NCBI GenBank assembly: GCA_964439885.1
Contig: CAYTPE010000052.1
Location: 1-7,772 of the forward strand
Source: CAYTPE01 sp964439885
GTDB taxonomy: Bacteria; Patescibacteriota; Patescibacteriia; Magasanikbacterales; GWA2-37-8
Length of the DNA stretch: 7,772 nucleotides
Direction of reading: 5' to 3'
Part shown: piece after piece, positions 1-5,829 of the stretch
How the letters are laid out: every line of letters starts with the position of its first letter
Position numbering within the stretch: the stretch's first letter is position 1
Position numbers and translations under genes: made by a program
The notes under the pieces: generated by a model
What the model was told of the DNA's origin: nothing
What the model saw: only the letters and a program-made list of their open reading frames with translations
The model's database searches: none

Positions 1-12
1 ATCCACGGAGTA

Positions 13-2490
13 CTAAAAAATTTCGACGTTTTTATACACTTTTTTTGCCGTGCCTTTTGGCACAACCTGGTAGGTGCTGGCGTCGACCTCCATGCCACTT
101 TCTTTATCTAAGATAATTTTGATCTGACCGTTGTCTATAACACCTTTAATTGGAGTCAAATCAGTAACGCCACAACGGTCGGCTATTCGAAGCTTTTTTA
201 AATTATGAGCCCCTGTTAAAGGGCTTATGTCATGAAGATTTTCTAGACCGGATAAATCAACGCGCTCTAATAAGGGCATATTACGAGCGACTGCTATTGA
301 AACAACCTTTGACATGGACAAATCTAGTACACGCATCTTGTGACTGTCTCGCCACGGTTCAATTGTGTCCAGCACCGTATCGTTAGCAACCAGTACTTCT
401 AAATTTTGAAAACCACCTGAATACGTTGGTTGGTGGTCGAACTTAGTATACGGGATGCTGAGTGTCGTTAAGTGAGGGAGGTTTTCGATACCCGAAAATT
501 TTTCAAAATGAGAAAACGTTAGATCGAGCTCTTCGACCATATTTAGTTGAGCTAAACACTGTAAATCAACAAAGTGTGCAGTTAAAATATTGACGTGAGC
601 GACATTTTGCGCCGCGCTACTAAGCCTGGATAACTGTTCAGAGGTAAGGCGCCTTCCATCAATTGTCAAAACTTCAACTTTTAAATCTTTCAAAAATGAA
701 TAATCTTTTATATCAACGTTTTCAAAAGACAATTTTTTTAAGCGAGTCATTCTGGCAATACTCGCTTCCATGTCTGGCGCAGAAAAATTTTTCAAATCTA
801 GCTCGGTAATATTCGCAGCTGTAAATTTGTTAAAATTAAAATGTTCCAAACCGTTAATGGTAAGTTTAGTGATTGGCGTCAGCGACAACAACTCGGGATT
901 TTTGATATAGCTTTCTCTAAAAGTTATTGATTTAACTTCAGAATTGATAAGTTCTTTTAGGTCGAAGGTTACATGATCGACATACAAATCAACTGCCCCA
1001 GGAGCATCGGCGGAGGAAAAGTCGGCAACTGCTTTGGCCAGTTCTCTGCCCTTTAATGTATTTGGACGCTCCTTAATCCGTGCTGTCTCTCCATAATCAT
1101 CTTTATAATCTATTTTAGGGTGTCTCACATCATACCCAACAGCACTCAAAAAAGGGGTCCTTTCAACAGTCGGGTGTATGTGTTTTACGGTACGATCAGG
1201 CCAGGTATCGGGATTCGAATTTGCATTTCCGTTGGCAGGAGGAAACTCGTCCATGGTGGTAATTGTCACTTCCATTCTTCCGGGTATAAATGTCTCCAGC
1301 GGTTCACTTCGACCACCGCTGTTTTGCCCAGTAAGTGTAGCCTGAGCTGAGGCATAATCAATATGATGCGCTGGGGCATATGCTGGAGCACCGCCACCAT
1401 TAAATTTTGCGGTTGGCGCCAGACCATCTTTCGATATCGTGTCTGCATCTCGTTGCTCTGATGGTAAGGTATCGGGCACCTCCACACTTGGGACATGACC
1501 GGTTAAAGACATGTCACGACTAATATCATCCTTACGCGCATGACGTTTGGCACGTGGGTGCTTCGTAGTAGGTGATTCCGCATGGTACGTTCCATCTTTT
1601 TCGGTATTCAGATAACCGCTTAAACTATTCGCAGGTTCCAAAATAACGGTACCTTCGAGATTTTTTTTGTAAATAGGCGCGGGCGTATAATCAAGCGCCA
1701 GCCATTCATCACCAACAATAGCAATGGGTCGAATATGGTGCACGAACTCTTGCATCACAAAATCAGTGTCCGGGTATACAGCTTGTATATAGGCAAAATT
1801 ACGTTCAGCACGCGAATAACAATTCCCAACCGGCTCTCTTCCATGCATAATATCTTCTGCGGTGACGATAATATCCTCAATTTTATTATCATCGGCCGCG
1901 TAGGCACCGCGCGAATCAAGAATCTCGTGCATTACTTTTTTTCGGTCGGGCTCGTTTTTGGCTTTTTCTTTGAACTTCTCAATATCGCCGCGAGCGGCTA
2001 ATTCTTTTTTGGCAGCTTCTTCGGGAGAAAGTTGGCCCTGTCGAACGCGATTTTGCAAATAAAAACGTATCCAGTCCACTCGGTTGCTATAGCCTGGTGT
2101 AACATGCCATTTACCATCTTCCTTTTTTTCGAGTGGCAGACTGTAGATGCCGAGTTCGGGATCAGTAACTATTTTATGTGATTCATCAATAATTTCAACC
2201 TTTTTCTCTATAGTTTTGGAATACGCTTCCTTAGAAGTATCGGCGATTCCTTTATACTCGCTCGTTAGTGTGGCATGCGGATTTTCCGTTTTCGATTCTG
2301 CCGCGCGGCGAGCCGCAATATATGATGAAGCAGCTTCATAGGCTGCCGGGGCGCCGACCGCCGCGGCATGGATCCCGAGTGAAAGAGCAATTGATTTAAG
2401 CCGATTCTTTTTTCTGCGTTTAGCTGCTTCTGCCGCGCGCTCGGCTGGACGGTTTTCTTCTTCGAGGTGTGCAAGAGGAAATTCGGACAT
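13..2490 (-). CDS. Membrane-anchored transglutaminase-like protein with C-terminal leucine-rich repeats
   Basis: 825 residues. I start at the ATG at 2490 (MSEFPLAHLEEENRP) because the 40 codons upstream would run through the predicted promoter and read as non-coding. Order of parts: charged N-terminus (1-32, with RRKKNR), a modestly hydrophobic Ala-rich segment (33-60) that could be a signal anchor, a charged helical region (60-215), and a transglutaminase-like core. In the core, VGNCYSRAER supplies a candidate Cys224, VHHIRP supplies His251/252, and DEWLALDYTP supplies Asp267, matching the Cys/His/Asp order of the Transglut_core fold. A low-complexity Pro/Gly/Asn linker (about 300-480) follows, then irregular leucine-rich repeats (about 520-790; for example ITELDLKNF, VEELDLTFS, MRVLDLSMS, LERVDLSGLE). 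A protease or peptide-crosslinking role outside the membrane, with the LRR domain binding a partner, is inference. No Shine-Dalgarno site is visible. The fold calls are by eye; the LRR call is firmer than the enzyme call. Confidence 0.85.
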   Translation of the reverse strand: MSEFPLAHLEEENRPAERAAEAAKRRKKNRLKSIALSLGIHAAAVGAPAAYEAASSYIAARRAAESKTENPHATLTSEYKGIADTSKEAYSKTIEKKVEIIDESHKIVTDPELGIYSLPLEKKEDGKWHVTPGYSNRVDWIRFYLQNRVRQGQLSPEEAAKKELAARGDIEKFKEKAKNEPDRKKVMHEILDSRGAYAADDNKIEDIIVTAEDIMHGREPVGNCYSRAERNFAYIQAVYPDTDFVMQEFVHHIRPIAIVGDEWLALDYTPAPIYKKNLEGTVILEPANSLSGYLNTEKDGTYHAESPTTKHPRAKRHARKDDISRDMSLTGHVPSVEVPDTLPSEQRDADTISKDGLAPTAKFNGGGAPAYAPAHHIDYASAQATLTGQNSGGRSEPLETFIPGRMEVTITTMDEFPPANGNANSNPDTWPDRTVKHIHPTVERTPFLSAVGYDVRHPKIDYKDDYGETARIKERPNTLKGRELAKAVADFSSADAPGAVDLYVDHVTFDLKELINSEVKSITFRESYIKNPELLSLTPITKLTINGLEHFNFNKFTAANITELDLKNFSAPDMEASIARMTRLKKLSFENVDIKDYSFLKDLKVEVLTIDGRRLTSEQLSRLSSAAQNVAHVNILTAHFVDLQCLAQLNMVEELDLTFSHFEKFSGIENLPHLTTLSIPYTKFDHQPTYSGGFQNLEVLVANDTVLDTIEPWRDSHKMRVLDLSMSKVVSIAVARNMPLLERVDLSGLENLHDISPLTGAHNLKKLRIADRCGVTDLTPIKGVIDNGQIKIILDKESGMEVDASTYQVVPKGTAKKVYKNVEIF

Positions 2491-2545
2491 ACGCTGTGTT
2501 AATAGTAGTGTTTTATTCGTTGTTATACGTTTATAACTTAAGACA

Positions 2546-2574
2546 AGTGTACTAAATTCCTGACTATAGTGCAA
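2546..2574 (-). promoter_or_regulatory. Predicted sigma70-type promoter of the transglutaminase/LRR gene
   Basis: On the minus strand, TTGCAC (2569-2574) and TACACT (2546-2551) are separated by 17 bases. The predicted transcript starts near 2539, leaving about 49 bases of leader before the ATG at 2490. This supports the shorter start, because a longer protein would have to begin upstream of the transcript. Confidence 0.5.
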
Positions 2575-2603
2575 ACTTGAAATGCAGAAAAAAGAGCTGG
2601 CAG

Positions 2604-2632
2604 TTGCCATATTTTATATTGTCGTGTATACT
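2604..2632 (+). promoter_or_regulatory. Predicted sigma70-type promoter of the 41-residue basic protein
   Basis: TTGCCA (2604-2609) and TATACT (2627-2632) are spaced by 17 bases, close to the sigma70 consensus. The predicted start is near 2639, about 20 bases before the ATG at 2660. It stands back to back with the minus-strand promoter at 2546-2574, so the two genes are divergently transcribed from a region of under 100 bases. Confidence 0.65.
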
Positions 2633-2659
2633 ACTCATCATACTTAAAATTATATCGTT

Positions 2660-2785
2660 ATGAACACAGCACTCAAAGCCCGCATCAAGCAAGGGCAAAA
2701 GAACACCAAAAAAGGCAAGGCGATTGCCAAAAAAACACGAAAGTTCCGTCGCAAAAACTTCTACACCAAACCAAAAGCAGCTTAA
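2660..2785 (+). CDS. 41-residue Lys/Arg-rich basic protein of unknown function
   Basis: ATG at 2660 to TAA at 2783-2785. The protein has 12 Lys and 4 Arg in 41 residues and no acidic residue, starting MNTALKARIKQGQKNTKKGK and ending NFYTKPKAA. I do not recognise the family. Such composition is usual for small ribosome-associated or nucleic-acid-binding proteins, so RNA or DNA binding is a reasonable inference, but no motif proves it. The reading is supported by a strong promoter 17 bases spaced just upstream, a rho-independent terminator starting a few bases after the stop, and a coherent composition across the whole frame. There is no clear Shine-Dalgarno site in the short leader. Confidence 0.72.
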   Translation: MNTALKARIKQGQKNTKKGKAIAKKTRKFRRKNFYTKPKAA

Positions 2786-2787
2786 AT

Positions 2788-2816
2788 AAAATCCGGGTAT
2801 ACCACCCGGTTTTATT
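2788..2816. terminator. Bidirectional rho-independent terminator between convergent small genes
   Basis: Perfect 6-bp stem CCGGGT (2793-2798) and ACCCGG (2804-2809) around a 5-base loop, with an A-rich left flank and a T-rich right flank (TTTTATTTT). Because both flanks qualify, it can end the plus-strand 41-residue gene and the minus-strand 42-residue gene, whose stop codon touches it. Confidence 0.8.
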
Positions 2817-2945
2817 TTAACGCGATTTTCGTTTGCGCCCACCACCGTGGGATGCCTTACCCCCAAGGCTGGCAACACGTTGTCGCGTTGCTCTGTCGGC
2901 AAAAGCTAAGCCGCGAGTACCGCGCCGTTGATTGTTTGAAGCCAT
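2817..2945 (-). CDS. 42-residue KGG-like basic mini-protein
   Basis: ATG at 2945, TAA at 2817-2819. The central part reads RQRVASLGGKASHGGGRKRK. The (I/V)AS-x-GGKA core is the signature of the KGG or stress-induced bacterial acidophilic repeat family (GsiB/YciG type), and the same core occurs in the 65-residue protein at 3538-3735 (REIASRGGKAA). Only one repeat is present, and the C-terminus is strongly basic, so this may be a degenerate or minimal member. Family members are small hydrophilic, probably disordered proteins linked to general stress; the molecular role is not settled. No Shine-Dalgarno site is visible. The frame ends at a shared terminator, which supports it being a real gene. 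Confidence 0.65.
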   Translation of the reverse strand: MASNNQRRGTRGLAFADRATRQRVASLGGKASHGGGRKRKSR

Positions 2946-2984
2946 AAAAAATGTATTGTCATATTCACAGCAGCATCGACTTCC

Positions 2985-3001
2985 CTGCCCCGCTTGGGCA
3001 G
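2985..3001. other. Short GC-rich hairpin in the leader of the 42-residue gene
   Basis: CTGCCC (2985-2990) and GGGCAG (2996-3001) form a perfect 6-bp stem with a 5-base loop. It has no T-tract on either side, so it is not a standard terminator. The stretch 2946-3054 otherwise holds no gene or RNA I can recognise; the hairpin may be leader structure or chance. Confidence 0.3.
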
Positions 3002-3057
3002 TGCCGCCTCCAATTGCATCGGGATATTCGACGGGCTTTGCTATAGCTTCTTACACA

Positions 3058-3098
3058 AAAACAGCCGACCGGAGGTGGTCAGCTGTTGTTTATTTTTT
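3058..3098. terminator. Rho-independent terminator after the coiled-coil protein gene
   Basis: AACAGC-C-GACC (3060-3070) pairs with GGTC-A-GCTGTT (3077-3087): an 11-position stem with one C/A mismatch and a 6-base loop. On the minus strand it is followed by five T, suiting the 117-residue gene that stops at 3098. On the plus strand a T-rich run also follows, so it can act in both directions. Confidence 0.8.
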
Positions 3099-3451
3099 TA
3101 GCGCGCTTTTTTGAATTTCACACTGAAGACCGGTTCATACTTATTGTCGTACTCATCGGTGATCTCCACTGTTTCGCCTTTCATAAGCTGCGTGAGCGCC
3201 GCATCATTGAGTAGTTCAAGATCACTGGCTAAATCAATTTTTAAATCATCAATTTTAGTCAATTCGCTATTGAATTCTTGTTTATAACTGGCTTCGATTT
3301 GCTTGATTTTGACCGAAAGGGTTTTCTTTTTCTCCATGAGTTCCTGATATTCGGCTGAACCGGCCAATGCCTCTTTGTAGGCCGTGCGAATTTCTTTCTG
3401 CTTTTTCTTGTTTTCGGCAATGCGATTATAAATTTCTTGCAGATTCGCCAT
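3098..3451 (-). CDS. 117-residue coiled-coil protein of unknown function
   Basis: ATG at 3451, stop at 3098-3100. Residues about 3-80 are rich in Lys, Glu, Leu, Ile and Gln with heptad-like spacing (IYNRIAENKKKQKEIRTAY, then LMEKKKTLSVKIKQIEASY), which predicts a long helical hairpin or coiled coil. The C-terminal 30 residues (GETVEITDEYDNKYEPVFSV) look like beta strands. There is no signal peptide or membrane segment, so it is probably cytoplasmic. I do not recognise a named family; a structural or adaptor role is only a guess. It lies 86 bases downstream of the 65-residue KGG gene on the same strand, with a possible promoter in the gap and a clear terminator after the stop. The leader has no strong Shine-Dalgarno site. 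Confidence 0.85.
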   Translation of the reverse strand: MANLQEIYNRIAENKKKQKEIRTAYKEALAGSAEYQELMEKKKTLSVKIKQIEASYKQEFNSELTKIDDLKIDLASDLELLNDAALTQLMKGETVEITDEYDNKYEPVFSVKFKKAR

Positions 3452-3494
3452 AGTAAAAGCGATATTTAATAAAAATTAAAAGATGAGTGCGTAC

Positions 3495-3503
3495 ATCATA
3501 GCA
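3495..3503 (-). promoter_or_regulatory. Possible extended -10 promoter of the coiled-coil gene
   Basis: The minus strand reads TGC-TATGAT (-10 at 3495-3500), an extended -10 element. The matching -35 region is only a T-rich run and is weak. The predicted start near 3488 leaves about 37 bases before the ATG at 3451. If it is inactive, the gene would be read from the upstream KGG and phage-type genes. Confidence 0.45.
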
Positions 3504-3537
3504 CATATTGCAAAAAAGAAAAACTGTTCAGCGAAAT

Positions 3538-3735
3538 TTATGCCGCGGCGTCGTCAGCATGCGTTGCCAGGCCTCCTTTACGCCCGGCTTCTCTGGCCTC
3601 TTCGGAGTTCCACCGATGAGCACGCCCGGTGCGTTGAGCCGCTTTGCCACCACGGCTGGCAATTTCTCGGCGACGCTCTTTAGATAGAAGCGCGAAACCA
3701 CGTTGTTGAGGTTGGTTAGTTTGTTCCATACACAT
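3538..3735 (-). CDS. KGG-domain general stress-type protein, 65 residues
   Basis: Stop at 3538-3540. Two nearby ATG codons are possible, 3735 (MCMEQTNQ) and 3729 (MEQTNQ); I chose 3735 because it directly abuts the TAA of the upstream gene (3736-3738), which suits translational coupling. The protein has RGFALLSKERRREIASRGGK (12-31), AAQRTGRAHRWNSEEA (32-47) and a second repeat REAGRKGGLATHADD (48-62). This order (RGFA, then IAS-x-GGKAA, then AH-x-W-x-SEEAREAGRKGG) is typical of KGG or stress-induced bacterial acidophilic repeat proteins such as E. coli YciG and B. subtilis GsiB. These are small, hydrophilic and associated with general stress; the mechanism is unclear. No signal peptide. It continues an operon with the phage-type gene upstream. 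Confidence 0.88.
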   Translation of the reverse strand: MCMEQTNQPQQRGFALLSKERRREIASRGGKAAQRTGRAHRWNSEEAREAGRKGGLATHADDAAA

Positions 3736-4278
3736 TTAACTAAAATGAGTGTCGTTATCGAGCATTTCATGATCACGAGGATTTTCTTGTGCTTGGCGTT
3801 TACTTTTATCATCACCTACTTGTTGTCTACCGGCTGTGGCTCCAAAAGGACGGGAGACAGTACGGTAGGTAGACAGATCGGGACGAGCGGCCGATTGCGA
3901 ATCGGATGGTGCGGGTCGTGATGCTTCAGCTTTGCCGAGCTCATTAGCGCTCGCGATACTGTCGATAACGCCGATTCCCATAAACGCGAGCGCCCTACCT
4001 ACCGCTGATGTTTCGGCATTTTCGAGCGCGGAAACTTCGTTGATGAACCCCTGACCGACTACCGCTTGGCTATAGCCCGTGTAGAATCGATCAGGTTTGG
4101 TAATGTCAGGCACCACTATCGCTCGCACGATGATGTATTTACTCGTCGGCTCACTGATGAGCTCTGTTTGTATAGATCCGTTTGGAAAATGTTCGTTAAA
4201 ATAAACAACCCGATCGGATACGAGCACGTATGACTTCCCTTTAATTTTTATAGCTTTTTCGCGAAGTGAGCGTTCCAT
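3736..4278 (-). CDS. Phage-type protein with ENAETSAVGRAL motif, possibly linked to single-stranded DNA
   Basis: 180 residues, ATG at 4278. The N-terminal domain (about 10-115) reads IKIKGKSYVLVSDRVVYFNE, then FPNGSIQTELIS, a strand-rich middle (YIIVRAIVVPD, FYTGYSQAV), and SALENAETSAVGRALAFMGI (83-102) followed by SIASANE. From memory, this arrangement is common in small phage and prophage proteins of Firmicutes and Actinobacteria that sit near recombination genes. A single-strand-annealing or ssDNA-binding role is possible but I cannot confirm it. The C-terminal 65 residues are polar and probably disordered (Ser, Ala, Arg, Gln, Asp). The stop codon is immediately followed by the ATG of the KGG gene. 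Upstream is a divergent control region with two inverted repeats. No Shine-Dalgarno site is seen. Confidence 0.85.
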   Translation of the reverse strand: MERSLREKAIKIKGKSYVLVSDRVVYFNEHFPNGSIQTELISEPTSKYIIVRAIVVPDITKPDRFYTGYSQAVVGQGFINEVSALENAETSAVGRALAFMGIGVIDSIASANELGKAEASRPAPSDSQSAARPDLSTYRTVSRPFGATAGRQQVGDDKSKRQAQENPRDHEMLDNDTHFS

Positions 4279-4284
4279 ATTGAT

Positions 4285-4301
4285 GTATCTCTAGTAGATA
4301 C
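4285..4301. promoter_or_regulatory. Perfect inverted repeat just upstream of the phage-type gene, candidate operator
   Basis: GTATCT (4285-4290), spacer CTAGT, AGATAC (4296-4301): perfect 6-bp arms in 17 bp. It ends 7 bases before the ATG at 4278 and overlaps the possible -10 at 4295-4300. It could be an operator for a dimeric regulator, or a leader hairpin hiding the start codon. No regulator gene is in the window. Confidence 0.4.
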
Positions 4302-4322
4302 TACGACGCTCTGTGTAGGCAA
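4295..4322 (-). promoter_or_regulatory. Weak candidate promoter of the phage-type/KGG operon
   Basis: On the minus strand, TTGCCT (4317-4322) and TATCTA (4295-4300) are spaced by 16 bases. The -10 matches the consensus at only half its positions. The transcript would begin close to 4288, leaving a leader of about 10 bases, in line with the absence of a Shine-Dalgarno site. Confidence 0.3.
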
Positions 4323-4336
4323 AAATTACACTTTTT

Positions 4337-4352
4337 TGGCTAACTATAGCCA
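4337..4352. promoter_or_regulatory. Second inverted repeat in the divergent control region
   Basis: TGGCTA (4337-4342), spacer ACTA, TAGCCA (4347-4352): perfect 6-bp arms. It lies 10 bases before the -35 of the plus-strand promoter at 4362, a position that suits a regulator site. There is no T-tract after it on either strand, so it is not a terminator. It could be chance. Confidence 0.3.
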
Positions 4353-4361
4353 TTGTTAAGC

Positions 4362-4390
4362 TTGACGCTTGCAGGCTCGGCACGTATAGT
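4362..4390 (+). promoter_or_regulatory. Strong sigma70-type promoter of the TIKI/TraB-like gene
   Basis: TTGACG (4362-4367), 17-base spacer, TATAGT (4385-4390), close to consensus at both boxes. Predicted start near 4397, giving about 41 bases of leader. AAAGGAG at 4406-4412 resembles a Shine-Dalgarno site but lies 25 bases before the ATG at 4438, too far for normal use. It is followed at once by an out-of-frame ATG. Confidence 0.65.
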
Positions 4391-4437
4391 GATGGCACCA
4401 ATGGTAAAGGAGATGCTAATTTAAAAATAACTCAACT

Positions 4438-5784
4438 ATGCCAGAGTCACAAATAAAACGTCTGTTTTCGCACACACGACTGAGATGGTTTCTGCTCGGG
4501 GCCGCCACTGTTTCCATCGCGGAATTTATTCTTCCAGTGGTAGGAAAGACGCCTCAAATTATACATAGTTACAGTTCGAAACCAACCACAACAGCTCACA
4601 GCGTACTTACTCAATTCGATTTAAATAGCCTTCTGAGCACTGCTACCGGTGCCGAATCAGCACATGCCGAGGAAACGATAGACAGCGTGCTCGCACGTCT
4701 GAGCGCCAGCAGTACCTACGCCGGCTTACCCGTACGGTCAGTAACCGTACACGTACCGACGGAGACACAAGGAATAGCAATCCTCATTCCACAGATTCAT
4801 CGCTACCCTGGCAGTGCCTATGCAGATTCGGTTAACGATATGGCTGAAACTGCTCAAAATGAAATATACACGATTGAAAAATCCGTCGCCGGGTCGAACA
4901 ACATACAATTTCTCATGACCGAAGGAGACAATTATGGATTAGTACCTAATGCAAAAATACAGCTACTACAAGACAAAATTAAAACGACAAACGAATTACA
5001 AACAGAATTAGACAATGTACCGACGACTGACGCGGCAGGAGCACTGCTCAAATCAAATGGCGAGAAGGTGGTTGCGCTGATGCAACGAGAGATTAGTTTA
5101 GCGGGTGGTAGTTATAAATTAAAAGCAGAAAAGCCCACACTCACGCTGTATGGATCGGAAAACCCTGACACTGTTGCTCAGAGCGCTGATATTGTTCGTA
5201 ACTATATGTATATTGAAGATCGCCTCGCATCGCTCACTACCCCCCAATCTTCGAACAGCACTCTTTCAGTCTCAAAAAATAATCTCAATCTCAATTCAAT
5301 ACTCGGGCTTATCCAATCGTTCACAAATGATCCAGGTAACGCGCTCTTGCAAGCTTGTCGTGGAATTATTTCAAAAGCGCAAGGCACTACTGATGGCCCC
5401 TTGGTGCACAGTGCCCAATCGATCCAGGCAACGTACAAGCGCCTGGCTGAACTCGATAACACGGTAATCGAAACTACAGTCACAACCGCGCCTTCGCGCA
5501 CCGACAATCCATACACTACAGTGACAAATGTAAAAATGTTAGAAGACAAAAAAGCGATTGTTGAAAAACAAATAACTGACGTTGTGATAAATGAACGTAA
5601 CGCCGAAACCACTGAAAACTTTGCTCGTGGACTCGTGAATACTGATAACACCGTTGGTATTATTCAGTATGGCGCGGGACATGAAGCCGGTTTGACCGCA
5701 GAAATGAATAAACATCATATTGCTGTGATCGTCGTTACACCGACATCAGTCACGGGCGGAGAGAATGCTGCCATGCCAGACTAG
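4438..5784 (+). CDS. Signal-anchored TIKI/TraB/GumN/ChaN-superfamily-like protein
   Basis: 448 residues, ATG at 4438. Residues 16-36 (WFLLGAATVSIAEFILPVVG) form a membrane segment after basic RLRWF, so the protein is probably exported and anchored. From 112 on it shows features of the TIKI/TraB/PrgY/GumN and ChaN/EreA superfamily: GIAILIPQIHRYPGS with His121, FLMTEGDN with Glu162, NERNAETTENFARGL (385-399) like the family's ERN/ERD helix, and VGIIQYGAGHEAGLTAEM (406-423) with the closing GxGH motif (His415). Known members include a Wnt-cleaving metalloprotease, pheromone-blocking conjugation proteins and haem-binding ChaN, so activity here cannot be named. The family core is usually under 300 residues; here a long polar helical insert (about 170-380, including a Ser/Asn-rich stretch at 268-290) separates the halves. 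It has its own promoter and terminator. Family call by eye, moderately sure. Confidence 0.88.
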   Translation: MPESQIKRLFSHTRLRWFLLGAATVSIAEFILPVVGKTPQIIHSYSSKPTTTAHSVLTQFDLNSLLSTATGAESAHAEETIDSVLARLSASSTYAGLPVRSVTVHVPTETQGIAILIPQIHRYPGSAYADSVNDMAETAQNEIYTIEKSVAGSNNIQFLMTEGDNYGLVPNAKIQLLQDKIKTTNELQTELDNVPTTDAAGALLKSNGEKVVALMQREISLAGGSYKLKAEKPTLTLYGSENPDTVAQSADIVRNYMYIEDRLASLTTPQSSNSTLSVSKNNLNLNSILGLIQSFTNDPGNALLQACRGIISKAQGTTDGPLVHSAQSIQATYKRLAELDNTVIETTVTTAPSRTDNPYTTVTNVKMLEDKKAIVEKQITDVVINERNAETTENFARGLVNTDNTVGIIQYGAGHEAGLTAEMNKHHIAVIVVTPTSVTGGENAAMPD

Positions 5785-5794
5785 AACACATACA

Positions 5795-5819
5795 AAAAAG
5801 CGCCATTTAGGCGCTTTTT
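5795..5819. terminator. Perfect bidirectional rho-independent terminator
   Basis: AAAAAGCGCC (5795-5804), loop ATTTA, GGCGCTTTTT (5810-5819): a perfect 10-bp stem with A-tract and T-tract built in. It lies 10 bases after the stop of the plus-strand gene and 10 bases after the stop of the minus-strand repeat gene, so it serves both. Confidence 0.92.
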
Positions 5820-5829
5820 GCTGTTGTCT

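Noticed and set aside
2491..2610. 40-residue N-terminal extension of the transglutaminase/LRR protein
   Set aside because: It covers both divergent promoters, and its composition does not resemble the rest of the protein.
2564..2902. Minus-strand frame of 112 codons
   Set aside because: It overlaps the 41-residue plus-strand gene, the terminator and most of the 42-residue KGG-like gene, all of which have better support.
2946..3057. tRNA or structured RNA gene in the gap before the 42-residue gene
   Set aside because: One short GC hairpin is present, but I find no T-loop consensus, acceptor stem or other recognisable RNA fold on either strand.
2932..3114. Plus-strand frame of 60 codons from a TTG start
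   Set aside because: No promoter or ribosome-binding site, runs through the terminator at 3058-3098, and the product resembles no protein I know.
5202..5651. Minus-strand frame of 149 codons
   Set aside because: Entirely antisense to the 448-residue gene, which has promoter, membrane anchor, family motifs and terminator.
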